From Burkholderiaceae bacterium (lineage in GTDB: Bacteria; Pseudomonadota; Gammaproteobacteria; Burkholderiales; Burkholderiaceae), in assembly GCA_947455485.1 (NCBI GenBank), contig CANGNV010000015.1:1-54797 (forward strand): 54,797 nt of DNA. The letters run 5' to 3'. Shown here piece after piece: positions 18,085 through 30,644 of the stretch (position 1 is the stretch's first letter; every line of letters begins with the position of its first letter). The notes under the pieces were generated by a model. It did no database searches and was not told the origin of the DNA. It saw only the letters and a list, made by a program, of their open reading frames with translations. The position numbers and the translations under genes were made by a program.

Positions 18085-19377
18085 TTATAACTTTTTAAAT
18101 GCAGTTTTTGCTGCAGCGATGATCTGGTCCAGTACGGCATTGTCATGCGCAATAGAGGTAAATCCAGCTTCATATGCAGATGGCGCTAAGTACACGCCTT
18201 GATCCAACATCAAGTGGAAGAATTTCTTAAATGCTTCGATATCGGTTTTAGTTACTGCCTCAAAAGAAGTTGGGACCTCATTTGCAAAATAGAAACCAAA
18301 CATACCGCCAACACTATCCACAGCGAACGGCACACCCGCTTCATCTGCAGCGAGCTTTAAACCTGCCATCAGCTTTTCAGTTTGGCCAGTCAGGCACTCA
18401 TAGAAACCTTCTCTAGAAATAATCTCCAGCGTCTTTAAGCCGGCAGCTACAGCCACTGGGTTGCCTGACAAGGTACCGGCTTGATAAACATTACCCAAGG
18501 GTGCAAGCTTGGACATGATTTCTTTTTTACCGCCAAAGGCAGCCATCGGCATACCGCCGCCCATGACCTTGCCAAGACAAGTGAGGTCGGGAGTAATACC
18601 CTGCAGGGATTGCGCACCACCTAGTGCAACCCGAAAACCCGTCATCACTTCATCGTAAATTAATACACTGCCATGCTGACTAGTTAACTGACGAAGAGTC
18701 GATAAAAACTCTTTTGAGGGTTTAATCAGATTCATATTGCCGGCAATGGGCTCAATGATGACTGCGGCAATCTGATCGCCCTGCTTAGCAAACACTTCCT
18801 TCAGTGCCGCCACATCGTTGTATGGCAATACCAAGGTATGTTTCACTAGATCATGTGGAACACCACCAGATGATGGTGCATTTTGAGTGGAGTCTGCAAA
18901 GGTCAAAAGGCCGGAACCTGCCTTCACCAACAAACTATCTGCATGGCCGTGATAACAACCTTCAAATTTAATAATGAGATCACGCCCCGTATGGCCACGC
19001 GCCAGACGTAAGGCACTCATGGTGGCTTCAGTCCCGCTCGATACCATACGCACTTGCTCAATACTAGGGACCAATTGGCAGATGCGTTCTGCTAGTTCAA
19101 TTTCACCCTCGGTAGGGGCGCCATAGCTAAAGCTAGTTTCTGCGGCCTGCTTTACTGCTTCAACCACTTCTGGATTCGCATGGCCCGCAATCATCGGACC
19201 CCAAGACATAATCAAATCAATATAGCGCGTGCCTTCAACATCCCAGAAATAAGGGCCCTTAGCTTTAGCAACAAAACGTGGCGTACCGCCCACCTGACGA
19301 AAAGCGCGCACTGGCGAGTTCACGCCACCTGGAATAGTCTTTTGCGCCCGCTCAAATAAGATGTCGTTTTGTCCCAA
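18085..19377 (-). CDS. hemL: Glutamate-1-semialdehyde 2,1-aminomutase
   Basis: PLP enzyme that makes 5-aminolevulinate from glutamate-1-semialdehyde in the C5 haem pathway. The 430-residue protein starts with the HemL-specific [11 protein letters not shown] block. It has [42 protein letters not shown], and [16 protein letters not shown], whose lysine (near residue 270) forms the PLP Schiff base. Length is standard. It is followed, across the strand change, by apaH; upstream on the same strand is the small rubredoxin gene. HemJ lies about 2 kb further, so two haem-pathway genes share this neighbourhood. Confidence 0.98.
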   Translation of the reverse strand: MGQNDILFERAQKTIPGGVNSPVRAFRQVGGTPRFVAKAKGPYFWDVEGTRYIDLIMSWGPMIAGHANPEVVEAVKQAAETSFSYGAPTEGEIELAERICQLVPSIEQVRMVSSGTEATMSALRLARGHTGRDLIIKFEGCYHGHADSLLVKAGSGLLTFADSTQNAPSSGGVPHDLVKHTLVLPYNDVAALKEVFAKQGDQIAAVIIEPIAGNMNLIKPSKEFLSTLRQLTSQHGSVLIYDEVMTGFRVALGGAQSLQGITPDLTCLGKVMGGGMPMAAFGGKKEIMSKLAPLGNVYQAGTLSGNPVAVAAGLKTLEIISREGFYECLTGQTEKLMAGLKLAADEAGVPFAVDSVGGMFGFYFANEVPTSFEAVTKTDIEAFKKFFHLMLDQGVYLAPSAYEAGFTSIAHDNAVLDQIIAAAKTAFKKL

Positions 19378-19428
19378 GATGCTGCCCTGCTTTCGCTATA
19401 GTATTTTTTATTAATTAATTTGGAGCGA

Positions 19429-19599
19429 TTAGATCGCCATCATTTCAAAATCTTCTTTGCGTGCACCACACTCAGGACAAGTCCAGTTCATGGGTACGTC
19501 TTTCCAAAGCGTTCCCGGCGCAATACCTTCTTCCGGTAGACCAGCAGCTTCGTCATAAACCCAACCGCAAATTAAACACATATATGTTTTAAATTCCAT
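19429..19599 (-). CDS. rubA: Rubredoxin
   Basis: Small iron-sulfur electron carrier in which one iron is held by four cysteines. The minus-strand frame from the ATG at 19597-19599 encodes 56 residues starting MEFKTYMCLICGWVYDE. The first CxxC knuckle is CLIC (residues 8-11) and the second is CPEC (41-44), with the conserved GWVYDEAAG, GTLWKDVP and NWTCPECGARKEDFE segments. All four ligand cysteines are present and the length is typical. It sits 51 bases upstream of hemL on the same strand. The redox partner is not in the window. Confidence 0.95.
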   Translation of the reverse strand: MEFKTYMCLICGWVYDEAAGLPEEGIAPGTLWKDVPMNWTCPECGARKEDFEMMAI

Positions 19600-19624
19600 C
19601 GCCGTCTTCCTTGTCTATATTTTT

Positions 19625-21091
19625 TTATTTTAAATCTGCTGCAGCATCGCGTTTTTGATGCATCTCAAACTTAAACAGCCTGCATTCTAGCGGGCCATTG
19701 AATAAAGGCGTACGCCTTGATTCTTTAATGCGCAACTGTCCCGGTAACGCCATATCAGCCGTTAACACAAAGACATTCCAACCACCAAAAGCATCCTTCA
19801 GGTGTTGACCAAACTGCCTTAAGAACTCGACAAATTTTGGATCTTGTTCTTCTTGAGCTTGTAACTTTTTGAGAGACTCGCGGCTAGAGCGTTTAGCGCT
19901 CTGACGCCCCGTTTCCAGATTAAAAGCATAACGGTCTTCTGGCTCTTCAGCTTGTTCATAGGTGTCGCTGTCCAGGTCACCACCTGCAGCGCGATCCTGA
20001 CCTCGCCCACCCTTGATCACTAAACGCTCACCATAAGGCGGGTTCAATAGCATCACACCATCTTGAGCATTTGCTGGCGGCTTGCTAGCCAAAGCGTCAA
20101 TCTGACGAGTCAGTGGCAAGCCAGGCAACTGCGCACGCTGCCAGTTACCCTTAAACATCGCTACAAGGCGCTCATTAATATCACCACCACTAATGCCTAA
20201 AGATTCCGAATCTGGAAATTGCTTACGCTTTTCCATCATCTCAGCGTGTGCAGCATCTTTCAGAGAACCCCAGCGCTTTTGTTCTGCAGCCTCGTTAAAT
20301 GGCTTGAGTCGTTGAAATCCAAAACCATGGGCTGAAGTGACCAATGGACGGTAAGCCAAGCGGCTTGGCTTTGCATCATCGCCATACATTCCCGCCCGAA
20401 TAGCTCCTGGCGGAATAGCCAAAGCCATTTGTGCAGCCTCAATCAAAAAGGTTCCGCTACCGCACATCGGATCAAATAAGGTTTGCGAAGGTTTCCAGCT
20501 AGTAATTGACAGAATTCCAGCTGCGAGATTTTCTTTTAAAGGTGCATCACCTTTTTCATCGCGCCAGCCGCGCTTAAATAAAGCTTCTCCAGAAGTATCT
20601 AAATAGATGGTGGCGTGCGTTGCGGTCAGATGGGCTTGTACTCGTACATCAGGAAACGCAGTATCAATACTTGGGCGGTCACCAGTGACATCACGCAGGC
20701 GATCCACAATCGCATCCTTGATCTTCAGGGTTGCGAAATTCAAACTCTTGAGCGGGGAACGATGAGCGGTCACGTCAACGCGCAGAGTTTGCTTAGAGGA
20801 AAACCACTCTTCCCAAGCCAAACCACTAGCCAGCTTATATAAATCTTCTTCCTGACGGTATGGCGATTCCGCCATCTGAAGCAAGACTCGACTTGCAATT
20901 CGTGAATGTAGATTCAAAGCCATCGCAGCAGAAATCGGTGCGGCTAAACCCACCCCACCCGTAGGACTCGTAGGCGTGGGATCGATCACCCAAGCGCCCA
21001 AAGCCTTACAGTCAGGGCGTTGCGCAATGCTTGCTAGCTCTTGTGCAAGAGGCACTTCCAATCCACCTGGACAAACAACAAAAAATCTCAT
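19625..21091 (-). CDS. rlmL: THUMP-domain 23S rRNA guanine-N2 methyltransferase (RlmL N-terminal type)
   Basis: SAM-dependent methyltransferase expected to make m2G2445 in 23S rRNA. The 488-residue product begins with a ferredoxin-like/THUMP region (FFVVCPGGLEVPLAQELA; then SRIASRVLLQMAESPYRQEEDLYKLA) to about residue 160. The Rossmann methyltransferase follows with LFDPMCGSGTFLIEAAQMAL (SAM motif I) and the N2-guanine signature MLLNPPYGERL. The family's central insert and the C-terminal PLECRLFKFE are present. It lacks the C-terminal RlmK (m7G2069) domain of the long E. coli fusion, as in most betaproteobacteria. It lies 25 bases upstream of the rubredoxin gene. Confidence 0.9.
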   Translation of the reverse strand: MRFFVVCPGGLEVPLAQELASIAQRPDCKALGAWVIDPTPTSPTGGVGLAAPISAAMALNLHSRIASRVLLQMAESPYRQEEDLYKLASGLAWEEWFSSKQTLRVDVTAHRSPLKSLNFATLKIKDAIVDRLRDVTGDRPSIDTAFPDVRVQAHLTATHATIYLDTSGEALFKRGWRDEKGDAPLKENLAAGILSITSWKPSQTLFDPMCGSGTFLIEAAQMALAIPPGAIRAGMYGDDAKPSRLAYRPLVTSAHGFGFQRLKPFNEAAEQKRWGSLKDAAHAEMMEKRKQFPDSESLGISGGDINERLVAMFKGNWQRAQLPGLPLTRQIDALASKPPANAQDGVMLLNPPYGERLVIKGGRGQDRAAGGDLDSDTYEQAEEPEDRYAFNLETGRQSAKRSSRESLKKLQAQEEQDPKFVEFLRQFGQHLKDAFGGWNVFVLTADMALPGQLRIKESRRTPLFNGPLECRLFKFEMHQKRDAAADLK

Positions 21092-21163
21092 GAGGCTAAC
21101 AATCTAAAAAAGGGGAAATAAAAAAATAGTAAGAAGAATTAAACAATTGGCCGAGAATCAGCG

Positions 21164-21589
21164 TTAAGGCTTAATCACTACCAAAGCAGTAACAACCAAT
21201 AAAAGAATCACTGGCACCTCGTTAAACCAACGGAACCAAACTCCCGAACGGGTATTAACACCGTTGCGAAACTTCTTCAGCAAGCTCCAGCAAGCGTGGT
21301 GATAACCAATAACCAAGATGACAAAGAACATCTTGACATGCATCCAAACCTCACCAGCACCAATCTTGAAATGCAGCCAAAGTGTCAGGCCCAACAAGAC
21401 TGCAGGTACCGCCAAAATGGTCATAAAACGAAAGAGTCGATCAGCCATACCGAGAAGCCGCGCATACACTTCAGGATTTTTCTCATCCGCTAAATTGACA
21501 AAAATACGTGGCAGATAAAACAGGCCTGCGAACCAAGAGGCAATCAAGACAATGTGAAGTGTCTTAGTCCATAAATATGCGTTGCCCAT
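21164..21589 (-). CDS. hemJ: HemJ-type protoporphyrinogen oxidase (CopD-like membrane protein)
   Basis: Inner-membrane haem enzyme that oxidises protoporphyrinogen IX to protoporphyrin IX in bacteria lacking HemG/HemY. The 141-residue protein has four hydrophobic segments at about residues 8-28, 54-72, 80-98 and 121-138. The conserved LWTKTLHIVLIASWFAGLFYLPRIFV near the start has the family histidine and the W-AGLFYLPR pattern. MHVKMFFVILVIGYHH and FRWFNEVPVILLLV are also HemJ-like. The CopD family is broader, so function is inferred from the motif match and from hemL nearby. Confidence 0.85.
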   Translation of the reverse strand: MGNAYLWTKTLHIVLIASWFAGLFYLPRIFVNLADEKNPEVYARLLGMADRLFRFMTILAVPAVLLGLTLWLHFKIGAGEVWMHVKMFFVILVIGYHHACWSLLKKFRNGVNTRSGVWFRWFNEVPVILLLVVTALVVIKP

Positions 21590-21634
21590 GATGAATAATT
21601 TCCGTTATGTAATGAGGCTAGATTAAGTACGCAT

Positions 21635-22921
21635 TTAAGTACGAATTTCGCCATGACCCATGACGATGTATTTGAGAGAAGTGAGGCCATCTAAGCCTAC
21701 AGGGCCACGGGCATGCAACTTGTCATTGGAAATACCAATCTCTGCACCTAGACCGTATTCAAAGCCATCGGCAAAACGAGTGCTGGCATTGACCATCACG
21801 CTGGCACTATCGACTTCACGCAAGAAGCGATTGGCTTGCGCCTGATTGTTAGTAATGATGGCATCGGTATGTTTACTACCGTATTGCTCAATATGACTCA
21901 TTGCCTCATCCATATCCGCAACAGTCTTAATCGACAAAATCGGTGCCAAATATTCCGTTTGCCAATCTTCTTCAGTGGCATTGACTAAGTCTTTAAAGCC
22001 AGCTGCCTCAAGAGTGTTTCGGGTTTGGTCGTCAACACGCAACTCCACACCCTTATCTTGGTAGATCTTACAAAGCGCTGGTAAGACTTGAGGTGCAATG
22101 GTTTTGTTGACCAAGAGTGTTTCCATCGCATTGCAAGGTGCATAGCGCTGAGTCTTGGCGTTATCACAAACCTTAATCGCCATCGCGATATCTGCATCCG
22201 CATCAATATAGGTATGACATATACCGTCTAAATGCTTAATCATCGGCACGCGCGCTTCTGCCATCAAACGGGCAATCAAACTCTTGCCGCCACGAGGTAC
22301 GATCACATCAATATATTGCGTCATGGTGATCATTTCACCAACAGCAGCGCGATCTGTAGTGGTTACAACCTGTACCGCATCCATTGGCAAATTAGCAGCG
22401 TCTAAGCCTTCTTGAATCAGTTGTGCCAACAACGCATTTGAATCAATTGCCTCCGAGCCACCGCGTAAAATAACTGCATTACCTGACTTCAAGCACAGCG
22501 CAGCTGCATCAATCGTGACGTTAGGGCGGGACTCATAAATAATGCCGATCACACCGAGTGGCACACGCATCTGACCCAACTCAATACCGGAAGCCTGTTT
22601 TTGCAATGGCGTTATTTTGCCAATCGGATCTTCCAGGGAAACAATTTGCTCCAAACCTAAGGCCATGGACTCAATTGTTTTTGGTGTCATGGTGAGGCGA
22701 TCGATAAATGCGGCATCTTGGCCATTGGTTTTTGCTCGAGCAACATCGAGTGCATTCACTCGCAGAATTTCCTCAGAGCGCTCACGAACCAACTTTGCAA
22801 TATGCAATAAGGCCTGATTTTTCTGCTCGCTAGATGCCCGCGCCATTGCGCGTGAGGCCTGACGAGCACGTCGACCAATATCTTGCATCATTTGCCCAAT
22901 AGTATTTGTTGAATTACTCAT
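21635..22921 (-). CDS. proA: Gamma-glutamyl phosphate reductase (glutamate-5-semialdehyde dehydrogenase)
   Basis: NADPH-dependent reduction of gamma-glutamyl phosphate, the second step of proline synthesis. The 428-residue aldehyde-dehydrogenase-fold protein shows [39 protein letters not shown], and [13 protein letters not shown], whose cysteine (near residue 265) is the catalytic nucleophile. The C-terminal [25 protein letters not shown] and [16 protein letters not shown] are diagnostic of ProA. No proB is adjacent. It lies 62 bases after holA and 45 bases before hemJ on the same strand. Confidence 0.98.
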   Translation of the reverse strand: MSNSTNTIGQMMQDIGRRARQASRAMARASSEQKNQALLHIAKLVRERSEEILRVNALDVARAKTNGQDAAFIDRLTMTPKTIESMALGLEQIVSLEDPIGKITPLQKQASGIELGQMRVPLGVIGIIYESRPNVTIDAAALCLKSGNAVILRGGSEAIDSNALLAQLIQEGLDAANLPMDAVQVVTTTDRAAVGEMITMTQYIDVIVPRGGKSLIARLMAEARVPMIKHLDGICHTYIDADADIAMAIKVCDNAKTQRYAPCNAMETLLVNKTIAPQVLPALCKIYQDKGVELRVDDQTRNTLEAAGFKDLVNATEEDWQTEYLAPILSIKTVADMDEAMSHIEQYGSKHTDAIITNNQAQANRFLREVDSASVMVNASTRFADGFEYGLGAEIGISNDKLHARGPVGLDGLTSLKYIVMGHGEIRT

Positions 22922-22983
22922 ATCTATGTTGTGTCTAAATTAATATCGTTTTATCTGAACTTCAATCTTCGCCCTAGATCTAT

Positions 22984-24060
22984 CTAGCGCAATAAATTAC
23001 CCACCAAACGCAAGCCATCCCAAGGATCTGCTGGCAATTCAGCCGCGTGCAACCCTTTGGCCTGACGATCTAAGCCTGCAGCCACCTGCATCGCTCTGCG
23101 CAACTTCAAAGGCTGCACCCGCTTGAGAGCCATGGGATATAAACGCTCTTTATTACCCCAGATACGATTGGCACGCATTAAATTCTGCACAGACTCCCCT
23201 GCATCGCTTGCTGCCTTCAGTTTCGATAGTATCCGAAGCTCTTCCGTTACGCTCCACAGAATCAAGACCAAAGGCTCACCCTCACCTTTGAGACCATCTA
23301 GCATGCGATTGAGGCGAGGCAGATCGCCGGCCAACATCGCTTCAGTTAATTCAAATACGTTATAGCGAGCCACCTTCAAAATGGCTGACCGGATCTGTTC
23401 CTCAGTCAGCACGCCAGCAGGGTGCAACAAACCCAGCTTCTGAATCTCTTGGTGCGCGGCAATGAGGTTGCCCTCCACTTGCTCAGCAATGAAAGCTAAG
23501 GCACGCTGCCCATCTGGACCCGACTGCACCTCTTGCCCCTGCTTCTTGAGTCGTCCTGCAATCCATTGCGGTAATTGGGTGCGATCCAAGGAATCCAACT
23601 GAATCGCCATACCCGCTTCATCCAAAGCGCTAAACCAGGCAGAAGTTTTGGTCTTGCCATCCAATTTAGGCAGAATGATGCAAAAAATGGTGTCTGGTCC
23701 GTCAGGTCCTACTGGCTGAGACTCGATTTGAGCTGAGAACTGCTTGAGCGCGTCTGCACCATCACGACCAGGTTTGCCAGTCGGTATGCGTAACTCTACC
23801 CAACGCTTGTCTCCAAACAAAGACATGGTTTGGCCTGCGCTTAACAGAGCGCTCCAATCAAACCCGCGCTCTTGCAATAAGACTTCACGATCGGTGTAAC
23901 CCATTTTTTTCGCAGTGGCGCGCAGCTGATCCATCGCCTCCATCATGAGAAGAGGCTCATCCCCACTAAATATATATAGAGGCTTTAATGAAGCCGCTGA
24001 ATTAAGTGACTTCAAATGAACCTGCAGGGCATCGCTCTTAACCATGCGATTGCTCTTCAT
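22984..24060 (-). CDS. holA: DNA polymerase III subunit delta
   Basis: Delta subunit of the clamp loader, which opens the beta clamp. The 358-residue protein matches HolA in order: LYIFSGDEPLLMMEAMDQLRATA near residue 28, the ERGFDWSALL and LFGDKRWVELR blocks, then IAEQVEGNLIAAHQEIQKL and the C-terminal region with FELTEAMLAGDLPRLNRMLDGL. It starts 3 bases after the lptE stop; another ATG at 24043-24045 has AGAG seven bases upstream and is a credible alternative. The leuS-lptE-holA arrangement is conserved in many proteobacteria, which supports the call. Confidence 0.94.
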   Translation of the reverse strand: MKSNRMVKSDALQVHLKSLNSAASLKPLYIFSGDEPLLMMEAMDQLRATAKKMGYTDREVLLQERGFDWSALLSAGQTMSLFGDKRWVELRIPTGKPGRDGADALKQFSAQIESQPVGPDGPDTIFCIILPKLDGKTKTSAWFSALDEAGMAIQLDSLDRTQLPQWIAGRLKKQGQEVQSGPDGQRALAFIAEQVEGNLIAAHQEIQKLGLLHPAGVLTEEQIRSAILKVARYNVFELTEAMLAGDLPRLNRMLDGLKGEGEPLVLILWSVTEELRILSKLKAASDAGESVQNLMRANRIWGNKERLYPMALKRVQPLKLRRAMQVAAGLDRQAKGLHAAELPADPWDGLRLVGNLLR

Positions 24061-24063
24061 TCT

Positions 24064-24591
24064 TTAAAAGCTTTTAGCCTGTGGTGCTCGAGCAGATGCA
24101 GAAACACGACGCAGGATCTGTACCGCAAGATCTCTACGCATCTGACTCAGGAATTGCTGCATTTGGACATCACTCGCCAAAACCGTAGACACTGAGAAGT
24201 CCATGTCGCGAGTCATATAGATCTCCGCCTCAGGTACAACATCAGCTCCCGCATTGTCATAAGCCCTAAACCCAACGCGAATGTTTAGGCGATAGGCAGA
24301 GACTTGACCATTCGAGTTATAGGCCAAAATCTCACGACCATTCAGATCACTAGTGATTTCCAGAATTAAATCAGCATCTTTAGGGTTAATGGCGACCTTT
24401 GCATCAGTGCCCGTCAAGATAGATGTTTGCAAGTCAGCGCGTAATGGTGGCGATGGGTTGCCAGTAATTGCAATAACCTTAAATGGCAAATCAACCATGC
24501 CACGCAAACGATAGCCGCAGGCTATCAAACCACTGACTGGAGCCAAGGTCAGAAACCCAAGCATGGTACGTCGGAAGTGATTTACGCGCAT
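24064..24591 (-). CDS. lptE: LPS-assembly lipoprotein LptE
   Basis: Outer-membrane lipoprotein that plugs LptD and helps deliver LPS to the outer leaflet. The 175-residue precursor has a lipoprotein signal: basic MRVNHFRRT, hydrophobic LGFLTLAPVSG, and the lipobox LIAC with the cysteine at residue 25. The mature start CGYRLRG is the LptE hallmark. The rest (TSILTGTDAKVAINPKDADLILEI and SAYRLNIRVGFRAYD) fits the family fold. It lies between leuS (35-base gap) and holA, the usual order. Confidence 0.93.
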   Translation of the reverse strand: MRVNHFRRTMLGFLTLAPVSGLIACGYRLRGMVDLPFKVIAITGNPSPPLRADLQTSILTGTDAKVAINPKDADLILEITSDLNGREILAYNSNGQVSAYRLNIRVGFRAYDNAGADVVPEAEIYMTRDMDFSVSTVLASDVQMQQFLSQMRRDLAVQILRRVSASARAPQAKSF

Positions 24592-24626
24592 GAGTTTAGT
24601 TTCTATTTAAAGTAATTTGCAAGGAT

Positions 24627-27299
<2,673 letters not shown>

Positions 27300-27363
27300 T
27301 CAATACAACTCTTTTCTTCTATTCTGTTTTACCAAACCGATTTACTTCACTTACTTATTTCGC

Positions 27364-28167
27364 TTACTTACGCAGACCAAGAACATCTTGCATGTCATAC
27401 AAGCCAGAATTTTGGCCCTGCAAGAAACGTGCGGCGCGCAATGAACCTTGCGCATAAGACTGGCGGCTAGAAGACTTATGGCTAATCTCAATGCGCTCAC
27501 CCTCGCCTGCAAATAAGACAGTGTGATCACCCACAATATCTCCACCACGAATAGTCGCAAAACCAATTGAGCCTGCTTTACGCTCACCGGTATGGCCTTC
27601 GCGGGCATACACAGCAACATCGTCTAATTTCTCACCAAGTGCATCCGCGATCACTTCACCCATTCTGAGGGCGGTACCTGATGGGGCATCTACTTTATGG
27701 CGATGGTGAGCTTCAACGATTTCAATGTCGTAACCTTCGTTCAACATTTTTGCAGCAATTTCTAATAATTTGAATGTGGCATTAACACCCACACTCATGT
27801 TTGGTGCAAATACAATTGCCAAATTGGAAGAAGCTTTTTTCAGGCCGTCGATTTGCTCTGGGCTTAGACCAGTGGTGCCGATAATCATTTTGCTGCCAGT
27901 CTTTTGCGCCACAGCCAAGTGAGCCATCGTGCCTTCTGGTCGTGTGAAGTCAATTAAGAATTCAGCGCCACTCAAAGCCTTAGCAATATCCGACGTAATT
28001 GCTACGCCAGTTTTTTTACCCAAGAACGCACCGGCATCTTCACCCAGCAGTGGGCAAGACTCATGCTCCAAGGCACCAACTAGCTCGGCATCTGTGCAAT
28101 TGAGCACAGCCTCGATCAACATTTTTCCCATACGGCCAGCTGCACCAGCAATTGCGATTTTCATCAT
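27364..28167 (-). CDS. dapB: 4-hydroxy-tetrahydrodipicolinate reductase
   Basis: Reduces dihydrodipicolinate with NAD(P)H in lysine and meso-diaminopimelate synthesis. The 267-residue protein starts with the Rossmann motif [46 protein letters not shown] and [13 protein letters not shown] follow. The catalytic block is [21 protein letters not shown] near residue 155, with the paired histidines and lysine. It lies between leuS and bamE on the minus strand. Firm. Confidence 0.98.
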   Translation of the reverse strand: MMKIAIAGAAGRMGKMLIEAVLNCTDAELVGALEHESCPLLGEDAGAFLGKKTGVAITSDIAKALSGAEFLIDFTRPEGTMAHLAVAQKTGSKMIIGTTGLSPEQIDGLKKASSNLAIVFAPNMSVGVNATFKLLEIAAKMLNEGYDIEIVEAHHRHKVDAPSGTALRMGEVIADALGEKLDDVAVYAREGHTGERKAGSIGFATIRGGDIVGDHTVLFAGEGERIEISHKSSSRQSYAQGSLRAARFLQGQNSGLYDMQDVLGLRK

Positions 28168-28232
28168 TTGTATCTTCGTTTCTTATTCAAGGTTGTCGGC
28201 AGAGTTCACTCGACATGAGTACAACTTTATCT

Positions 28233-28952
28233 TTACTTCGCTTCACTAGCCTGCGGAATATTAAGGGCGCCAGGGCCTAATGGCTGAGGCTCAGGCTGGG
28301 CATCTGGTGATTTTTTTGAAAAACTAAAAAAGTCCCAAAAGGAACTGCTAGCGGGAGCGGCAGGTACAGGGGTCCCAGCCGGTAAATTATCTGTTGGACT
28401 AGGCACAAGCAACTCAGGCTGCTGCAACGGCGTAGTTACTGGAGGCTTGTTCGAGCCTGTCATGACATCCCAGAATGAACGCTTGGTTTTTGCATAGCCA
28501 TCAATCTCGGCGACCAACTCCACTTCAGTTGGCAAAGCATCACCTTGGAACTTCACTAATTTATCGCCCTCGAAAAATACAGTGACGCGACGTTCTTTAC
28601 CCATCACCTGACCAGCACGCTTAAATTCAAAAACGTAGTCCCAGCGATTGGCGTGGAAATAACTAGCCAGTAAAGGTGTTCCTAAAATTTGGCGAACTTG
28701 TTCGCGACTCTGCCCTACTTGTAACTTGGCGTATTGCTCGCTAGAAATAAAGTTGCCCTGCACTACATCTGGAACATAAGGTCTAAAGACTTTATTCATC
28801 CAGGCGCGCTGGGTTTCATCTACGGCACTGGTGCAGCCAGTGGCGATGATTACTGAACTAACAGTAGCAATAACCAGTCCAGACCGAGCGAGGCCAAAAA
28901 CCCCAAAAATAGAGTTCAATAGACGGGTAAAAAGTTGAGGGCAATTTTGCAT
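28233..28952 (-). CDS. bamE: Outer membrane assembly factor BamE (SmpA/OmlA) with long C-terminal tail
   Basis: Lipoprotein of the BAM complex that helps insert beta-barrel proteins. The lipobox ends VIIATGC with the cysteine near residue 39. The BamE fold follows with the characteristic VQGNFISSEQYAKLQVGQSREQVRQILGTPLL and the FHANRWDYVFEFKRAG and RRVTVFFEGDKLVKFQGD segments. The open frame reaches 29066, but the ATG at 28950-28952 gives a sensible signal peptide and avoids running into fur; 239 residues result. After about residue 145 there is a proline-rich extension of some 90 residues (PVTTPLQQPELLVPSP, PAAPASSSFWDFFSF), well beyond the E. coli length. Divergent from fur with 43 bases between starts. 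Confidence 0.92.
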   Translation of the reverse strand: MQNCPQLFTRLLNSIFGVFGLARSGLVIATVSSVIIATGCTSAVDETQRAWMNKVFRPYVPDVVQGNFISSEQYAKLQVGQSREQVRQILGTPLLASYFHANRWDYVFEFKRAGQVMGKERRVTVFFEGDKLVKFQGDALPTEVELVAEIDGYAKTKRSFWDVMTGSNKPPVTTPLQQPELLVPSPTDNLPAGTPVPAAPASSSFWDFFSFSKKSPDAQPEPQPLGPGALNIPQASEAK

Positions 28953-28995
28953 GGCAGGCCGTATCATTAAGACATTGATTTTAGCTCCCAAACCC

Positions 28996-29454
28996 ATGAA
29001 TATGAACCAAAACCCGACTCCAGCAGATTTACGCGACATTGGCCTCAAGGCAACCGGTCCACGCATGAAAATCTTGGACTTTTTTCATCAAAATGGTGGC
29101 ACACACTTTAGCGCCGAAGATGTCTTTATGGCCTTAGCCAAGGACGACAAAGAAATTGGTTTAGCCACGGTATATCGGGTACTCACCCAGTTTGAACAAG
29201 CAGGGCTCTTGCTCCGCAGTCATTTTGAGTCAAGTAAGGGTGATGGAAGAGCCATTTATGAGTTGAATGAGGGTCAACACCATGATCATTTGGTTTGCTT
29301 AGATTGCGGTCATGTTGAAGAGTTTGTCGATGAGGCAATTGAGAAAAGGCAGCGCGATATCGCCAAAAACCTCGGTTTTAAGCTCCAAGAGCACTCTTTA
29401 GCGATGTATGGCCACTGCCAAAAGAAGGGTTGCCGGAATAAGCCAAAGCCTTAA
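28996..29454 (+). CDS. fur: Ferric uptake regulator Fur
   Basis: Fe(II)-responsive DNA-binding repressor of iron-uptake genes. The protein has the winged-helix start LRDIGLKATGPRMKILDFFHQNGGTHFSAEDVFMAL and the recognition region GLATVYRVLTQFEQAGLL. The histidine-rich metal site is EGQHHDHLVCLDCGHVEEF, with a first CxxC, and a second cysteine pair lies in GHCQKKGCRNK. The frame opens upstream at 28951, but the ATG at 28996 gives the standard 152-residue protein; another ATG six bases later is possible. Divergence from bamE is the usual betaproteobacterial arrangement. No clear Fur box was confirmed in the 43-base gap. Confidence 0.97.
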   Translation: MNMNQNPTPADLRDIGLKATGPRMKILDFFHQNGGTHFSAEDVFMALAKDDKEIGLATVYRVLTQFEQAGLLLRSHFESSKGDGRAIYELNEGQHHDHLVCLDCGHVEEFVDEAIEKRQRDIAKNLGFKLQEHSLAMYGHCQKKGCRNKPKP

Positions 29455-29479
29455 TTCAGAAAGATAAGCGCAGATAATG

Positions 29480-29507
29480 AAAAAAGACCTCAATTGAGGT
29501 CTTTTTT
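29480..29507. terminator. Bidirectional intrinsic terminator between fur and gapA
   Basis: A perfect palindrome GACCTCAATTGAGGTC at 29486-29501 is preceded by six A (29480-29485) and followed by six T (29502-29507). It therefore works as a stem with a U-run on both strands and lies between the convergent fur and gapA genes, 25 and 52 bases from their stops. Confidence 0.92.
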
Positions 29508-29559
29508 ACGTCTAAAACAAGAATTTAAGGGTTTTTAGCCTTAAAACCCGATCAATTAC

Positions 29560-30588
29560 TTACTTTACAGCCATCAATGCTTCAGCGGCATTGAGCATTT
29601 GGACTGAATAGCCCCACTCGTTGTCATACCAAGCCAAGACTTTGACCAACTTGCCATCTGCCGATACGCGAGTCTGGGAAGCATCGTAAATACTTGGGCG
29701 TGGATCGTGATTGAAGTCGATGGAAACCAAAGGCAAGGTATTGAAACCCAAAATACCCTTCAATTCGCCCTCACTTGCTGTTTTGAGGATGGAATTGACT
29801 TCATCCACGCTAGTAGCGCGGCTGGCAGCAAAGGTTAAATCCACAACAGAAACGTTAATGACAGGCACGCGCATTGCAAAACCATCGAAGCGCCCTGCTA
29901 AAGCTGGCAATACCAAGCCAACCGCTTTTGCAGCACCTGTCTTAGTTGGAATCATGCTGGTCACAGCAGAACGCGCACGGCGCATATCCTTGTGATACAC
30001 GTCAGTCAGAACCTGATCATTAGTAAAGGCATGAATCGTAGTCATCAAGCCAGACTCGATACCGATTTTTTCTAGCAATGGTTTAACTAGCGGGGCTAAA
30101 CAGTTGGTAGTGCAACTTGCGTTAGAAACCACTACATCGCTTGGCTTCAGAACTTGCTGATTTACACCGTAAACGATTGTGGCATCCACATCTTTTTCAC
30201 CGGGAGCAGAGATCAATACTTTCTTAGCACCCTGAGAAATATGTACCATGGCTTTTTCTTTTGAAGTGAATTTGCCGGAGCACTCAAGCACCAAGTCCAC
30301 ACCCAACTCACCCCATGGGGTTTCTAAAGGATTGCGGGTAGAGAACATCTTGATGCGATCGCCATTGACTACCATGCAATCGCCGTCTACTTTTACTTCA
30401 GCAGGAAAACGACCGTGCGCAGAATCATATTGCGTCAGGTGTGCATTGATGTCGATATCGCCCATCGCGTTAATTGCGACGATTTTGATATCACGTCTAG
30501 GCTTGCCATTGAGCTGATCCTCATACAAAGCACGTAAGACCATGCGACCAATACGACCATAACCGTTAATTGCGACACGAATTGTCAT
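29560..30588 (-). CDS. gapA: Glyceraldehyde-3-phosphate dehydrogenase, type I
   Basis: NAD-dependent oxidation and phosphorylation of glyceraldehyde-3-phosphate in glycolysis and gluconeogenesis. The 342-residue protein starts [19 protein letters not shown] (Rossmann GxGRIGR). The active-site [17 protein letters not shown] near residue 155 carries the catalytic cysteine. [27 protein letters not shown] and [12 protein letters not shown] are diagnostic. Length is slightly above the 330-residue average. It lies 56 bases downstream of tktA on the same strand, so co-transcription of central carbon genes is likely. Cofactor preference (NAD versus NADP) cannot be settled by eye. Confidence 0.98.
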   Translation of the reverse strand: MTIRVAINGYGRIGRMVLRALYEDQLNGKPRRDIKIVAINAMGDIDINAHLTQYDSAHGRFPAEVKVDGDCMVVNGDRIKMFSTRNPLETPWGELGVDLVLECSGKFTSKEKAMVHISQGAKKVLISAPGEKDVDATIVYGVNQQVLKPSDVVVSNASCTTNCLAPLVKPLLEKIGIESGLMTTIHAFTNDQVLTDVYHKDMRRARSAVTSMIPTKTGAAKAVGLVLPALAGRFDGFAMRVPVINVSVVDLTFAASRATSVDEVNSILKTASEGELKGILGFNTLPLVSIDFNHDPRPSIYDASQTRVSADGKLVKVLAWYDNEWGYSVQMLNAAEALMAVK

Positions 30589-30644
30589 TCCATTCCCCTT
30601 ACTAATTTTGAATTCTTAAATAAATACTTTGCTTCTTGTCTTTT

